Origin: Lachnospiraceae bacterium
Lineage (GTDB): Bacteria; Bacillota; Clostridia; Lachnospirales; Lachnospiraceae
Assembly (NCBI GenBank): GCA_017938315.1
Contig: JAGBBV010000030.1
Coordinates: forward strand, 248,001-312,000
DNA: 64,000 nucleotides
Direction: 5' to 3'
Shown one piece after another: positions 44,905-52,236 of the stretch; the first letter of the stretch is position 1, and each line of letters begins with the position of its first letter. Made by a program: the position numbers and the translations under genes. Under the pieces are notes generated by a model. That model did not search any database. It was given only the letters and a program-made list of their open reading frames with translations, and was not told the DNA's origin.

Positions 44905-45705
44905 ATGTTTGGAATTTTTATGGAAAGCCTTGTGATTTTCAAATTATATACAGGCCTTAAGTTTCTGGTAGTGCTTTTTGCAGTAGCATGGGCATATCTT
45001 CTGATGACGGAAAAGGATAAGAAGATAAGACTGTTGCTTGTGTATACGCCCCTACTTATTTTGCTGTTGTTCTTATGTCCCATCAGCAGAAAAGGCTTTG
45101 TGGCACTGGGACTTGACGGGGAAACCTATTACAGGATTCTTTGGACCATTCCCATGGGGCTTGTGACGGTTTACGGTGCCTGCCGTTTGTTTGGAAGGCA
45201 TAAGAGAATTGGACTTATTGTGACAGCGGCACTGATTGTTTTTTGCGGAAAGTATGTGTATGACAGCCCTTATATGACAAAGGCTGAAAATTTGTATCAT
45301 ATTCCTGATACTGCCATTAAGATTTGTGATCTAATTGCCCCGGAGGGGGAAGAGGGCCACGTAATGGTGGTAGTGCCGGAAGAACTGGTCTATTTTATAC
45401 GCCAGTATAATGCTAAGATTAAGATGCCTTACGGAAGAGAAATGGTTGCCAGCCAGTGGAACTATTACCACCCGGTGCATGAAGCCATGGAAGAGTCCGA
45501 GGAACTTGTTTTTGAAGATTTGCTGGAAACCACCAGAGCAGAAAATTGTCAATATATTGTTGTATCACCTACCAGAAAAGTAAAAGATGACCCGAAAGAG
45601 TTAGGGCTTTTATCGGTGGCAACGGTTGACGGATATCGTGTTTATAAAGACCCGGTTGCAGCTGCCGCAGTTGAAGAAATTAATCAGTATTACAAAGAGG
45701 ATTAA
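44905..45705 (+). CDS. C-terminal part of the split DUF6077-type gene
   Basis: 266-residue product with four helices at the N-terminus (about 8-27, 40-60, 80-97, 104-122) and a soluble C-terminal domain (about 140-266; YRILWTIPMG and YIVVSPTRKV visible). It lies in the same frame as the gene at 43801, separated from it only by TAA and eight sense codons. AAAGGTG lies about 9 bases before its ATG and could allow restart of translation. Taken alone it has no recognisable active site, which supports the split-gene view. Followed after 3 bases by an MBOAT gene. Confidence 0.68.
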   Translation: MFGIFMESLVIFKLYTGLKFLVVLFAVAWAYLLMTEKDKKIRLLLVYTPLLILLLFLCPISRKGFVALGLDGETYYRILWTIPMGLVTVYGACRLFGRHKRIGLIVTAALIVFCGKYVYDSPYMTKAENLYHIPDTAIKICDLIAPEGEEGHVMVVVPEELVYFIRQYNAKIKMPYGREMVASQWNYYHPVHEAMEESEELVFEDLLETTRAENCQYIVVSPTRKVKDDPKELGLLSVATVDGYRVYKDPVAAAAVEEINQYYKED

Positions 45706-45708
45706 ACA

Positions 45709-47151
45709 ATGTCATTTCACTCATATGCATTTGTGCTTGCATTCCTTCCCATTGCAGTCCTGGGATTTCACTTCAAGAAAAAAATAGGAAATACCGGCTC
45801 GACGAAGTTTTTTTTAGTGCTGCTGTCACTGATATTCCTGGGATTTTCGGATGTCCGGAATGTAGTGATACTGCTTTTAAGCATGCTTGTAAATTATTTG
45901 GTTTTCATGGCGATGCAAAAGAGCGGGAAAAAGAAAATTTTACTTGCCATAGGCATTTTACTTAATTTACTGGCACTGTTTTATTTTAAATATACAGATT
46001 CTCTGTTTGTGCCTTTGGGAATCAGTTTTTTTACCTTCTCGCAGATTGCATTTCTGATGGAGAACTATCGTGGAGAACTTTCCAATATGTCTCTTTCAAA
46101 TTACAGCGTCTATGTCACATTTTTTCCGAAGATGGTGCAGGGGCCGATTATGCTTCCCGGAGAGATGGAGAAGCAGCTTGATGAAGCAATAGAAAAGAAG
46201 GCTGACTGGGAGGCAAGTTTTAAAGGCTTTGCACTCTTTGTGCTGGGTCTGTCCAAAAAGGTTTTGCTTGCAGATACTTTTGGCGTGGCAGTAAATCACG
46301 GTTATACCAATTTATCATCTCTTTCATCAGGAGATGCATGGATTTTGATGCTTTCCTATACGCTGCAAATTTATTTTGATTTCAGCGGCTATTGTGATAT
46401 GGCTATGGGTGTATCTCAGATGATGGGATTTTCACTGCCCATTAATTTTGACTCGCCCTATAAAGCAAATAATATTTTGGAGTTTTGGAAGCGGTGGCAT
46501 ATGACATTAACCCGCTTTTTTACCAAATACCTGTATATCCCGTTGGGCGGAAACCGTAAGGGCGAGGTGCGTACTTATTTAAATATGCTGATAATCTTTT
46601 TTGTCAGCGGTATCTGGCATGGAGCGGGGCTTACTTTTATCCTGTGGGGAATGCTTCATGGGATTTTGTATGTGGTTACCAAGTGGCTTAAATCCCGTAG
46701 AGGGGATGCAAAGCAGGCACAGCAGAGTGACGCAAAGTTTTTTGGCACAGCAGGGCACGTGCTGTCGGTGGCATGCACTTTTTTGTATGTGAATATTGCA
46801 TGGATATTTTTCAGGGCATCTACTTTGCAGGAAGCGTTATCCGTGCTGAAAAAGATGTTTTCTTTTGAATTTAGGAAAATTAATCTGAATTTTGCCAAGT
46901 GCTTTGAACTTGATGAATTTTGGTATGTGATGAAAGTGCTAAAGATGGACCGGTTTGACTGGGCCCATTATGTGCTGATGGTACTTTTACTCCTGGTAGC
47001 ACTGGCGATTGTATTTTTTGGAAAAACAGCACCCAAAATTAGCGAAAAGATAAAGCCGACGGTTTTGAGTTCCTGCGTGCTTGCAGTACTTTTGGTGTGG
47101 TGTATTTTGTCATTCTCCAATGTGAGTAGTTTTATTTATGTGAATTTCTGA
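45709..47151 (+). CDS. MBOAT-family O-acyltransferase (copy 2)
   Basis: Second AlgI/DltB-like O-acyltransferase, 480 residues, about ten helices. The catalytic region is SGIWHGAGLTFILWGMLHG, with YFDFSGYCDMAMG, FWKRWHMTLTRFFTKYLYIP and PLGGNRKGE upstream. It differs enough from copy 1 (23764) to be an old paralogue, not a recent copy. An AGAGG site overlaps the end of the preceding gene. The next gene is an SGNH-type partner, so this is a second complete O-acylation unit, probably for another sugar or polymer. Confidence 0.92.
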   Translation: MSFHSYAFVLAFLPIAVLGFHFKKKIGNTGSTKFFLVLLSLIFLGFSDVRNVVILLLSMLVNYLVFMAMQKSGKKKILLAIGILLNLLALFYFKYTDSLFVPLGISFFTFSQIAFLMENYRGELSNMSLSNYSVYVTFFPKMVQGPIMLPGEMEKQLDEAIEKKADWEASFKGFALFVLGLSKKVLLADTFGVAVNHGYTNLSSLSSGDAWILMLSYTLQIYFDFSGYCDMAMGVSQMMGFSLPINFDSPYKANNILEFWKRWHMTLTRFFTKYLYIPLGGNRKGEVRTYLNMLIIFFVSGIWHGAGLTFILWGMLHGILYVVTKWLKSRRGDAKQAQQSDAKFFGTAGHVLSVACTFLYVNIAWIFFRASTLQEALSVLKKMFSFEFRKINLNFAKCFELDEFWYVMKVLKMDRFDWAHYVLMVLLLLVALAIVFFGKTAPKISEKIKPTVLSSCVLAVLLVWCILSFSNVSSFIYVNF

Positions 47152-47172
47152 TAAAGGATTTGGAATAGAGAT

Positions 47173-48279
47173 ATGCAGAAAGAGAAAAAAGATATGGTAA
47201 AAAAGAAAAAGCATTTATCTTATAAAGGTGCACTCTTGTCAGTAGTGTTGCTTGCTCTTTTGGCGTGTCTTTTTGCAGGTGCGCTGGTGGTGCTTGTGGA
47301 TCCGTTTTTTCATTATCATAAGCCTCTTAAAGGGTTTCCTTACCAGGTAGACAATCAATTATCCCAAAATCCCGGCATGGCGAAAAATATGGAGTATGAC
47401 AGCGTTATTTTGGGCTCTTCCATGACGGTAAACTTTAATACCAACTGGTTTGAGGAACTTATGGGACTTAATACCATCAAATTAAGCTACAGTGCTGCGT
47501 TCCCCAAAGACCAGGCCAATATCATGGAAATTGTGTTTGAAAATAATCCTGATGTGAAAAAAGTTTTTCTGGGAATTGATGTGATTACTTATATGGGAGA
47601 TGTGGATCAGACCAAGTATCCCATTCCTGAATATTTGTATGATGATAAATTGATCAATGATATTTATTATGTTTTAAATAAAGACGTGCTGTTAAATTAT
47701 ATCCTGCGCCCTATTGCTGATCCGGAACCTACAGACCTTGCTACGGTTTACGAGAGCTGGTGGACCGAGGAGTATTATAGTGAGGAATGGGTGCTGCATA
47801 ACTATACATCGCCGGAGCAGGTGGCAGAAGAGACAGATGTGATGCAGTATCTGGAAGCGGTAAAGAAAAATTTGGATGTGAATATTTGTCCTTTTATTGA
47901 GGAGCATCCTGACACGGAATTTGTGATTTTCTTTCCACCCTACAGCATCCTGTTTTGGAATAACGTGTTAAAGGAAAATCATTTGGATGCCACCATTATG
48001 GAATACCGTTATATTGCTGAAAAGTTAAATGTTTATGACAATGTGGAGGTGTATTTCTTCCCCGACAGGGAAGATATCGTGCTTGACCTAAACCATTATG
48101 CGGATTACAGCCATTATCATCCTAAGTTCAACCGCTTTATGACGGAGTGCTTTGTGGATGGAACGGGACTTGTAGCGAAGAATGGCAGCAGTGAAGGGAA
48201 GCCTATTGATGAGTATTTGACGCATATGCTTTCCATGGTGGAAGAATTTGATTTTGAAGCTCTTTTGAGTAAAAAATAG
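47173..48279 (+). CDS. SGNH-type acyltransfer partner of MBOAT copy 2
   Basis: Membrane-anchored SGNH-like protein of 368 residues. The N-terminus is very basic (about 1-18), then comes one helix (about 19-43) and the extracytoplasmic domain. Block I is DSVILGSSMTVNFN, with Ser in GSS, and the last block is DYSHYHPKFNRFM with the Asp/His pair. It matches copy 1 in layout but not in detail. Ends the 42283 operon; its TAG stop lies within the terminator 48272-48311. Confidence 0.8.
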   Translation: MQKEKKDMVKKKKHLSYKGALLSVVLLALLACLFAGALVVLVDPFFHYHKPLKGFPYQVDNQLSQNPGMAKNMEYDSVILGSSMTVNFNTNWFEELMGLNTIKLSYSAAFPKDQANIMEIVFENNPDVKKVFLGIDVITYMGDVDQTKYPIPEYLYDDKLINDIYYVLNKDVLLNYILRPIADPEPTDLATVYESWWTEEYYSEEWVLHNYTSPEQVAEETDVMQYLEAVKKNLDVNICPFIEEHPDTEFVIFFPPYSILFWNNVLKENHLDATIMEYRYIAEKLNVYDNVEVYFFPDREDIVLDLNHYADYSHYHPKFNRFMTECFVDGTGLVAKNGSSEGKPIDEYLTHMLSMVEEFDFEALLSKK

Positions 48280-48311
48280 TAGTGGTTGTCTGAAAACTCA
48301 CTACTATTTTT
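48272..48311. terminator. Bidirectional terminator holding two stop codons
   Basis: A perfect 13-bp stem AAAAATAGTAGTG (48272-48284) / CACTACTATTTTT (48299-48311) with a 14-base loop. The left arm contains the stop of 47173 and the right arm touches the stop of the small minus-strand ORF at 48310, so it ends both. Confidence 0.85.
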
Positions 48312-48480
48312 ATTTTATGAAAGTTCCGTAAATTTTCTCCTTTAAAGCAGTACGCAAATTGGCAGAAGCGTTGCGAGCGGGAATATCTTGTACTCCGGCG
48401 CACCTTAATTCTTCAATTTTAATTAATTTTTCTCTAAGTTCTAATTGTTTTTCACACTGGTCATAAGTAATAATCTCCAT
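48310..48480 (-). CDS. Small conserved-looking ORF, 56 aa, unknown
   Basis: A 56-residue protein, MEIITYDQCEKQ..., charged and probably helical (LELREKLIKIEELRC), ending KEKIYGTFIK. The ATG at 48480 is preceded by AAAGGAG, which overlaps the end of the MerR-methyltransferase gene, so the two form an operon with 17 bases between. No known motif is visible; the beginning is faintly like small antitoxin-type proteins but there is no toxin gene beside it. Translation is likely from the ribosome site and the terminator that follows, but the function is unknown. Confidence 0.65.
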   Translation of the reverse strand: MEIITYDQCEKQLELREKLIKIEELRCAGVQDIPARNASANLRTALKEKIYGTFIK

Positions 48481-48497
48481 GATAAAAGCGTTCTCCT

Positions 48498-49673
48498 TTA
48501 ATATTTTTTTGCGATAAAAATCCCCGCCTCTTTGGTTACATAAAAGCCATTCTTTACCTTAGATTTGACAAAAGTCTTAAATTCGTCATAGTTGTCAATG
48601 ATATATTGGTTTTGATTTCCGTGACAGGAAAGGATATAGGAAATCAGGGCTTCCGGGTCGGTTACATTTAGGGAATCTTCGTAATCACGCCAACTGACGC
48701 TGAAAAATACTTCTTCAAGGATATCTTTTCCGTTTTCTTTTCCGAATTTTTCATAAAGGCTATCTGCGGACAGCACAATTCTGTCATCGAATTTGGTAAC
48801 TAATTCACTGATTTCTTTCATGTGATTGTTCCCATATGTTCCGAAAATGGCAATGCCGTCTTTTTTTAATACCCGGTAGATTTCGCTACAGGCCTTGCCA
48901 ATATCTTCACAATAAAACATGACATGATTGGCAATCACCACGTCAAAGCTACCATCTGCAAAAGGGAGCATCTGACAGTCGCAGACGCAGAAACGGAAAG
49001 ACCCGTTTGCAGCATCAAAGCGTCTTTTTACGTCACGGATCATGCCCTCTGAAATATCAGACAAGGTTACGTTGACGTTTTTAGGAAGGTCATAGCCATT
49101 CCATAAGGAACCGTCGCCGCAGCCTACCTCCAAGACATGCATTCCTTCGTTAAGAGCAATATTTTCAAGAACCCAGGGAAACCACAATTGTTTATTCTGG
49201 GAAAACAAAGTATGTAATTGTATCCGGGCAGAAATGTTGGACGCATTTTTGTACTGGTTTACAAGGCTTGATTCCATTCGGCTTAAGTTGATGATATCAA
49301 ACATCTGTGCCCAGTCGGCTTTCTGGTTATTTTTTAATTTTTCAGCCACACCGAGGATGGATTTCGACACTAAATCAAGCTGCTCAATACGGTTTTCTAC
49401 AAGCTTGTGCTGGATTTCCAGAGACTTTGCGATGTGCAGGTTGTCGTCATCGATAATCATTTCTTTGATTTCATGCAAAGAAAACCCCAGATATTTTAAC
49501 AAAAGGATTTGCTGCAGCTTGCCCAGGTCTTCTTCGTTGTAAAGTCTGGTACCGGTTGGCAGGACGCAGGAGGGCTTTAGGATGTTTTTTTCATCGTAAT
49601 AGCGGAGTGTTTTCTTGGTAATATTCGTCTTTTTGGCAAATTCGCCGGAAGTGTAATAGCCTTCTCTTTTCAT
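48498..49673 (-). CDS. MerR regulator fused to SAM methyltransferase
   Basis: 391-residue fusion. The N-terminal MerR-type HTH is in residues 6-75 (YYTSGEFAKKTNITKKTLRY, then YLGFSLHEIKEMI), followed by a helical dimerisation segment (about 80-120). From about 160 comes a class I SAM-dependent methyltransferase, with motif I HVLEVGCGDGSLW (179-191), then VTLSDISEGM, LPFADGSFDVVIANHVMFY and EIYRVLKKDG. It may control a promoter in response to a small molecule that it also methylates, or use the domain as a sensor. AGGAAAC precedes the ATG. Divergent from 49822. Confidence 0.88.
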   Translation of the reverse strand: MKREGYYTSGEFAKKTNITKKTLRYYDEKNILKPSCVLPTGTRLYNEEDLGKLQQILLLKYLGFSLHEIKEMIIDDDNLHIAKSLEIQHKLVENRIEQLDLVSKSILGVAEKLKNNQKADWAQMFDIINLSRMESSLVNQYKNASNISARIQLHTLFSQNKQLWFPWVLENIALNEGMHVLEVGCGDGSLWNGYDLPKNVNVTLSDISEGMIRDVKRRFDAANGSFRFCVCDCQMLPFADGSFDVVIANHVMFYCEDIGKACSEIYRVLKKDGIAIFGTYGNNHMKEISELVTKFDDRIVLSADSLYEKFGKENGKDILEEVFFSVSWRDYEDSLNVTDPEALISYILSCHGNQNQYIIDNYDEFKTFVKSKVKNGFYVTKEAGIFIAKKY

Positions 49674-49742
49674 AAGTGTTTCCTCGTATAAAGATTGTCG
49701 ATAATCAGCGATGTCTTAACGTTTTTTTTACGGGTAAAAATA

Positions 49743-49770
49743 TTGACTTTTTCTACTAAAAATATAAAAT
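49743..49770 (+). promoter_or_regulatory. Promoter of the zinc-ribbon gene
   Basis: TTGACT (49743-49748), 16-base spacer, TAAAAT (49765-49770). AAATATTG and CAATATTT form an inverted repeat flanking it (49737-49744 and 49791-49798). Confidence 0.45.
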
Positions 49771-49821
49771 TATTTTGTAACTAAACAGACAATATTTGTG
49801 AAATAAAAGGGGAATTTTACT

Positions 49822-50175
49822 ATGATGTATATGCATTATTGCAAATGTTGTCACCATGTTTTTATGCTAAACGGACATAAAATGATATGTCCCAAGTGTA
49901 CGGATGCGCTGACGGAGCTTCGCATTTCCTATTTGGACTATGTGAACTTAAACCCTCAGCAGAGAGCAGCCTTCAAGGAGTCCTGTGCGGATGAAGAGCA
50001 GTTACATAAAATGAAGGCTAACTACCGTATGTACAAATACAGCAAATGGTATAAGGAACTCCAGTCTCAAAATGAGAACAACCTGCCCATTACTGTTTTG
50101 CTGTCATCAAAGGCGAAGAAAAATATGAGTGACAAAATTCTTGCAACAGAAGAAATTGCCGGATTTGCCGGTTAG
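49822..50175 (+). CDS. Small zinc-ribbon-like protein, unknown function
   Basis: 117-residue cytosolic protein. The N-terminus has CKCCHH and, 15 residues later, CPKC, which together could bind zinc (a short zinc-ribbon). The following region is charged and helical (LNPQQRAAFKESC, YRMYKYSKWYKEL). It may be a small nucleic-acid-binding or regulatory protein; no family can be named. An AGGGG site lies 8 bases before the first ATG (a second ATG follows directly). Monocistronic, with its own promoter and terminator. Confidence 0.72.
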   Translation: MMYMHYCKCCHHVFMLNGHKMICPKCTDALTELRISYLDYVNLNPQQRAAFKESCADEEQLHKMKANYRMYKYSKWYKELQSQNENNLPITVLLSSKAKKNMSDKILATEEIAGFAG

Positions 50176-50187
50176 TCAAAAACGCCT

Positions 50188-50227
50188 AAGAGCTGCCTTG
50201 TTCGTTGAACTGGCAGCTCTTTTATTT
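50188..50227 (+). terminator. Terminator after the zinc-ribbon gene
   Basis: AAGAGCTGCC (50188-50197) pairs with GGCAGCTCTT (50212-50221), followed by TTATTT. Confidence 0.85.
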
Positions 50228-50233
50228 GTTGTA

Positions 50234-50569
50234 TTACAAATGATAAACGGCAATACCTGCAAAGATAAACAGCATGCCAAGAAGTTTCTTTTTGGTTATT
50301 TTTTCTTGAAAGAAGAAATAACTTAAAATAAGAACCATGATATAGCCGGTGGCTTCAATGATTTGTACGTGGGTAAATTCCATGCCGCCGTAGGCGATAA
50401 TGGTCATAAACATGGAGATAAACATCATTCCGTATCCACAGATAACGTACACATTTAAATATTCCCTAAGCCAGGAACTGTATGTTTTTTCTGCACTTTT
50501 CTTTAACAAAATCTGGGAGAAGGAGGCAATTAATACGGATACAAGTAAAACAATCATATGTAAATTCAT
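50234..50569 (-). CDS. SMR/EamA-like half-transporter (ArnE/ArnF-like)
   Basis: 111-residue membrane protein with four helices, SMR/EamA type. It opens with IVLLVSVLIASFSQILLKKSA, where Gln and Lys in the first helix are as in ArnE/ArnF-type flippases of undecaprenyl-phosphate sugars, and ends in FFFQEKITKKKLLG, the typical EamA ending. It overlaps its partner gene by ATGA, so the two likely form a heterodimer. In a locus full of GT-C enzymes needing lipid-linked sugars outside, a flippase is a fitting role; drug export is the other option. Confidence 0.75.
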   Translation of the reverse strand: MNLHMIVLLVSVLIASFSQILLKKSAEKTYSSWLREYLNVYVICGYGMMFISMFMTIIAYGGMEFTHVQIIEATGYIMVLILSYFFFQEKITKKKLLGMLFIFAGIAVYHL

Positions 50570-50925
50570 GCTTTTTCGCCCTCCTTATTGTTTAAAATCA
50601 CAATGCCTGCGATGACAAGCAAAATACCGGCAACCTTCGTGACCGTAATTTGCTCTTTGAATAAAAACGCACCCCAAAGCATTCCCCAAATGAGTGTGAT
50701 GGCTTTATTGGCATAGGCAACGGACAATTCAAATTTTTTAATAATTTGCTGCCATAAAAGGGCATAAATGCCTAAAATGACAAGTTCCAGTCCATAAAAC
50801 ATGATAAAAGCAAAACTGAAACGTTCCTCACCGGATGCAAGTTTTGCAACAATGCTGTTGATGCTGTAAATAAAGAATACAGTTTGCAACATAAGAATAT
50901 CTTTTACATTTACTCTCTTTTTCAT
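50566..50925 (-). CDS. SMR/EamA-like half-transporter, partner
   Basis: 119-residue four-helix membrane protein of the SMR/EamA type. Helix 1 is IVAKLASG-ending and the C-terminal half has AYANKAITLIWGMLWG and FLFKEQITVTKVAGI, as in EamA repeats. With the next gene (ATGA overlap) it makes an asymmetric pair equal to one small transporter, as in ArnE/ArnF or paired SMR systems. Possible substrate: a polyprenyl-phosphate sugar. The alternative, a drug or guanidinium exporter, cannot be excluded. Confidence 0.75.
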   Translation of the reverse strand: MKKRVNVKDILMLQTVFFIYSINSIVAKLASGEERFSFAFIMFYGLELVILGIYALLWQQIIKKFELSVAYANKAITLIWGMLWGAFLFKEQITVTKVAGILLVIAGIVILNNKEGEKA

Positions 50926-51070
50926 TGCTTAAATCCTCTCGTATGTACTCCTAATGATTTTATCATAGGAAATTCTTAACGTATATTAATTTTTTATGAA
51001 TATATGGATTTTTTTCTCCAATAATAGTAAAATAACAAGGAAATGCAAAGGATGCAAGGAGAGATTTTTT

Positions 51071-52075
51071 ATGAATAACGAACAAAGCACAGCTGCTGAA
51101 AATGAAAAAAAAGGCGGATTTAAAATTAATTTTCATATTGTAATTATTGTGGCGATATTATTGATTGCTGTATTTTCAGTTTACAGACTGATGCGCTGGA
51201 ATCAGGGGACGACGGTGGAAGAGAGTGAAGTAGAGGTGGATCCTTCTGCTTTTGATGTAGAAACCTTGGACATGATTATTCCTATGGATGCGTCCAGACT
51301 GGAAGGACGTGAAGATGACGGCGAGACTACGATTTTGTGTATTGGAAACAATGCGTTTGCAGATAAAAGAGGCGAAGGGGGTCTGGCATCTTTGATTGCA
51401 GAAAAGACAGATGCCACGGTATATGATTGTGCGTTTCCGGATTCTTCCGTTGCCTGTAAGTATCCTATTTACAACCCGGAATATACCCGGGATCATTTCA
51501 ATTTCTACTATGTAATAGAATGTTTCAGAAATAATGAGTTTACGGCCATTAATTCCATTGCCGGAGACGAACCTGATCCCAGATATCAGGAAGCAGTGGA
51601 CGTGATGAAAACGGTTGATATGGAAGCGGTGGATGTGATGATTGTGATGTACGACAGCACAGACTACAATCAGGAAACCCCTTCCGATAATCCGGACAGT
51701 CCTTATGACGTTACCGCTTTTACCGGTGCCATCCGTGCCACACTTAACAATATTAAAACTACATGGCCTCATATCCGTGTGTTTGTGATGTCGCCTACTT
51801 ATGCGCAGTATAAAGATGCGGACGGTAATCTTTATAACGGAACCTTAAAGGATTTAGGAAACGGAACATTAAATCATTATCTTGTAAAAGAAGCGGAAGC
51901 GGTGATGGATAGTGGGGTATCTTTTGTTGATAACTATTACGGAACCATCAACGAAGATAACTTCGAAGAATATTTGGAAGACCATTATCATCTCAATGAT
52001 AAAGGACGTGAGAAGGTAGCTGACCGTATTGCTGAGATTATCAATACCCGGATGGGAGTAGTGAGTTCGAAATAA
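51071..52075 (+). CDS. Degenerate SGNH-fold membrane-anchored protein
   Basis: 334-residue protein with one N-terminal helix (about 23-41) and an extracytoplasmic SGNH-like domain. It follows the layout of the lipoprotein at 11932 but block I is LCIGNNAFA in place of GDS, so the nucleophile Ser is lost, and block III is MYDSTDYN in place of GIND. Block V retains the Asp/His pair in DHYHLNDKG. It may bind sugar or acyl groups without hydrolysing them. ATG 51071 follows AAGGAGAG; an in-frame start at 50996 has no ribosome site. Confidence 0.78.
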   Translation: MNNEQSTAAENEKKGGFKINFHIVIIVAILLIAVFSVYRLMRWNQGTTVEESEVEVDPSAFDVETLDMIIPMDASRLEGREDDGETTILCIGNNAFADKRGEGGLASLIAEKTDATVYDCAFPDSSVACKYPIYNPEYTRDHFNFYYVIECFRNNEFTAINSIAGDEPDPRYQEAVDVMKTVDMEAVDVMIVMYDSTDYNQETPSDNPDSPYDVTAFTGAIRATLNNIKTTWPHIRVFVMSPTYAQYKDADGNLYNGTLKDLGNGTLNHYLVKEAEAVMDSGVSFVDNYYGTINEDNFEEYLEDHYHLNDKGREKVADRIAEIINTRMGVVSSK

Positions 52076-52106
52076 ATATATTTATAAAAAAATAAAAAAG
52101 TACTTG

Positions 52107-52130
52107 AAGGTGCCCTTAGGGCACCTTTTA
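52107..52130 (+). terminator. Terminator after the degenerate SGNH gene
   Basis: AAGGTGCCC (52107-52115) pairs with GGGCACCTT (52119-52127) over a 3-base loop. Confidence 0.75.
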
Positions 52131-52155
52131 TAATGTCTTTAGAGCACGAAAAGGA

Positions 52156-52184
52156 TTGTGCTGGTATTGCAAAAATGATATAAT
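52156..52184 (+). promoter_or_regulatory. Promoter of the GH25 lysozyme gene
   Basis: TTGTGC (52156-52161), 17-base spacer, perfect TATAAT (52179-52184). Confidence 0.7.
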
Positions 52185-52236
52185 ATTGGGGAGTGTGTTC
52201 AGCTATTAAGAAGAAATGAGCGAAGGAGTTACATAA

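Noticed and set aside
51176-51772. 198-residue minus-strand ORF opposite the degenerate SGNH gene
   Set aside because: Rich in His, Ile and Arg as expected for antisense reading; no ribosome site.
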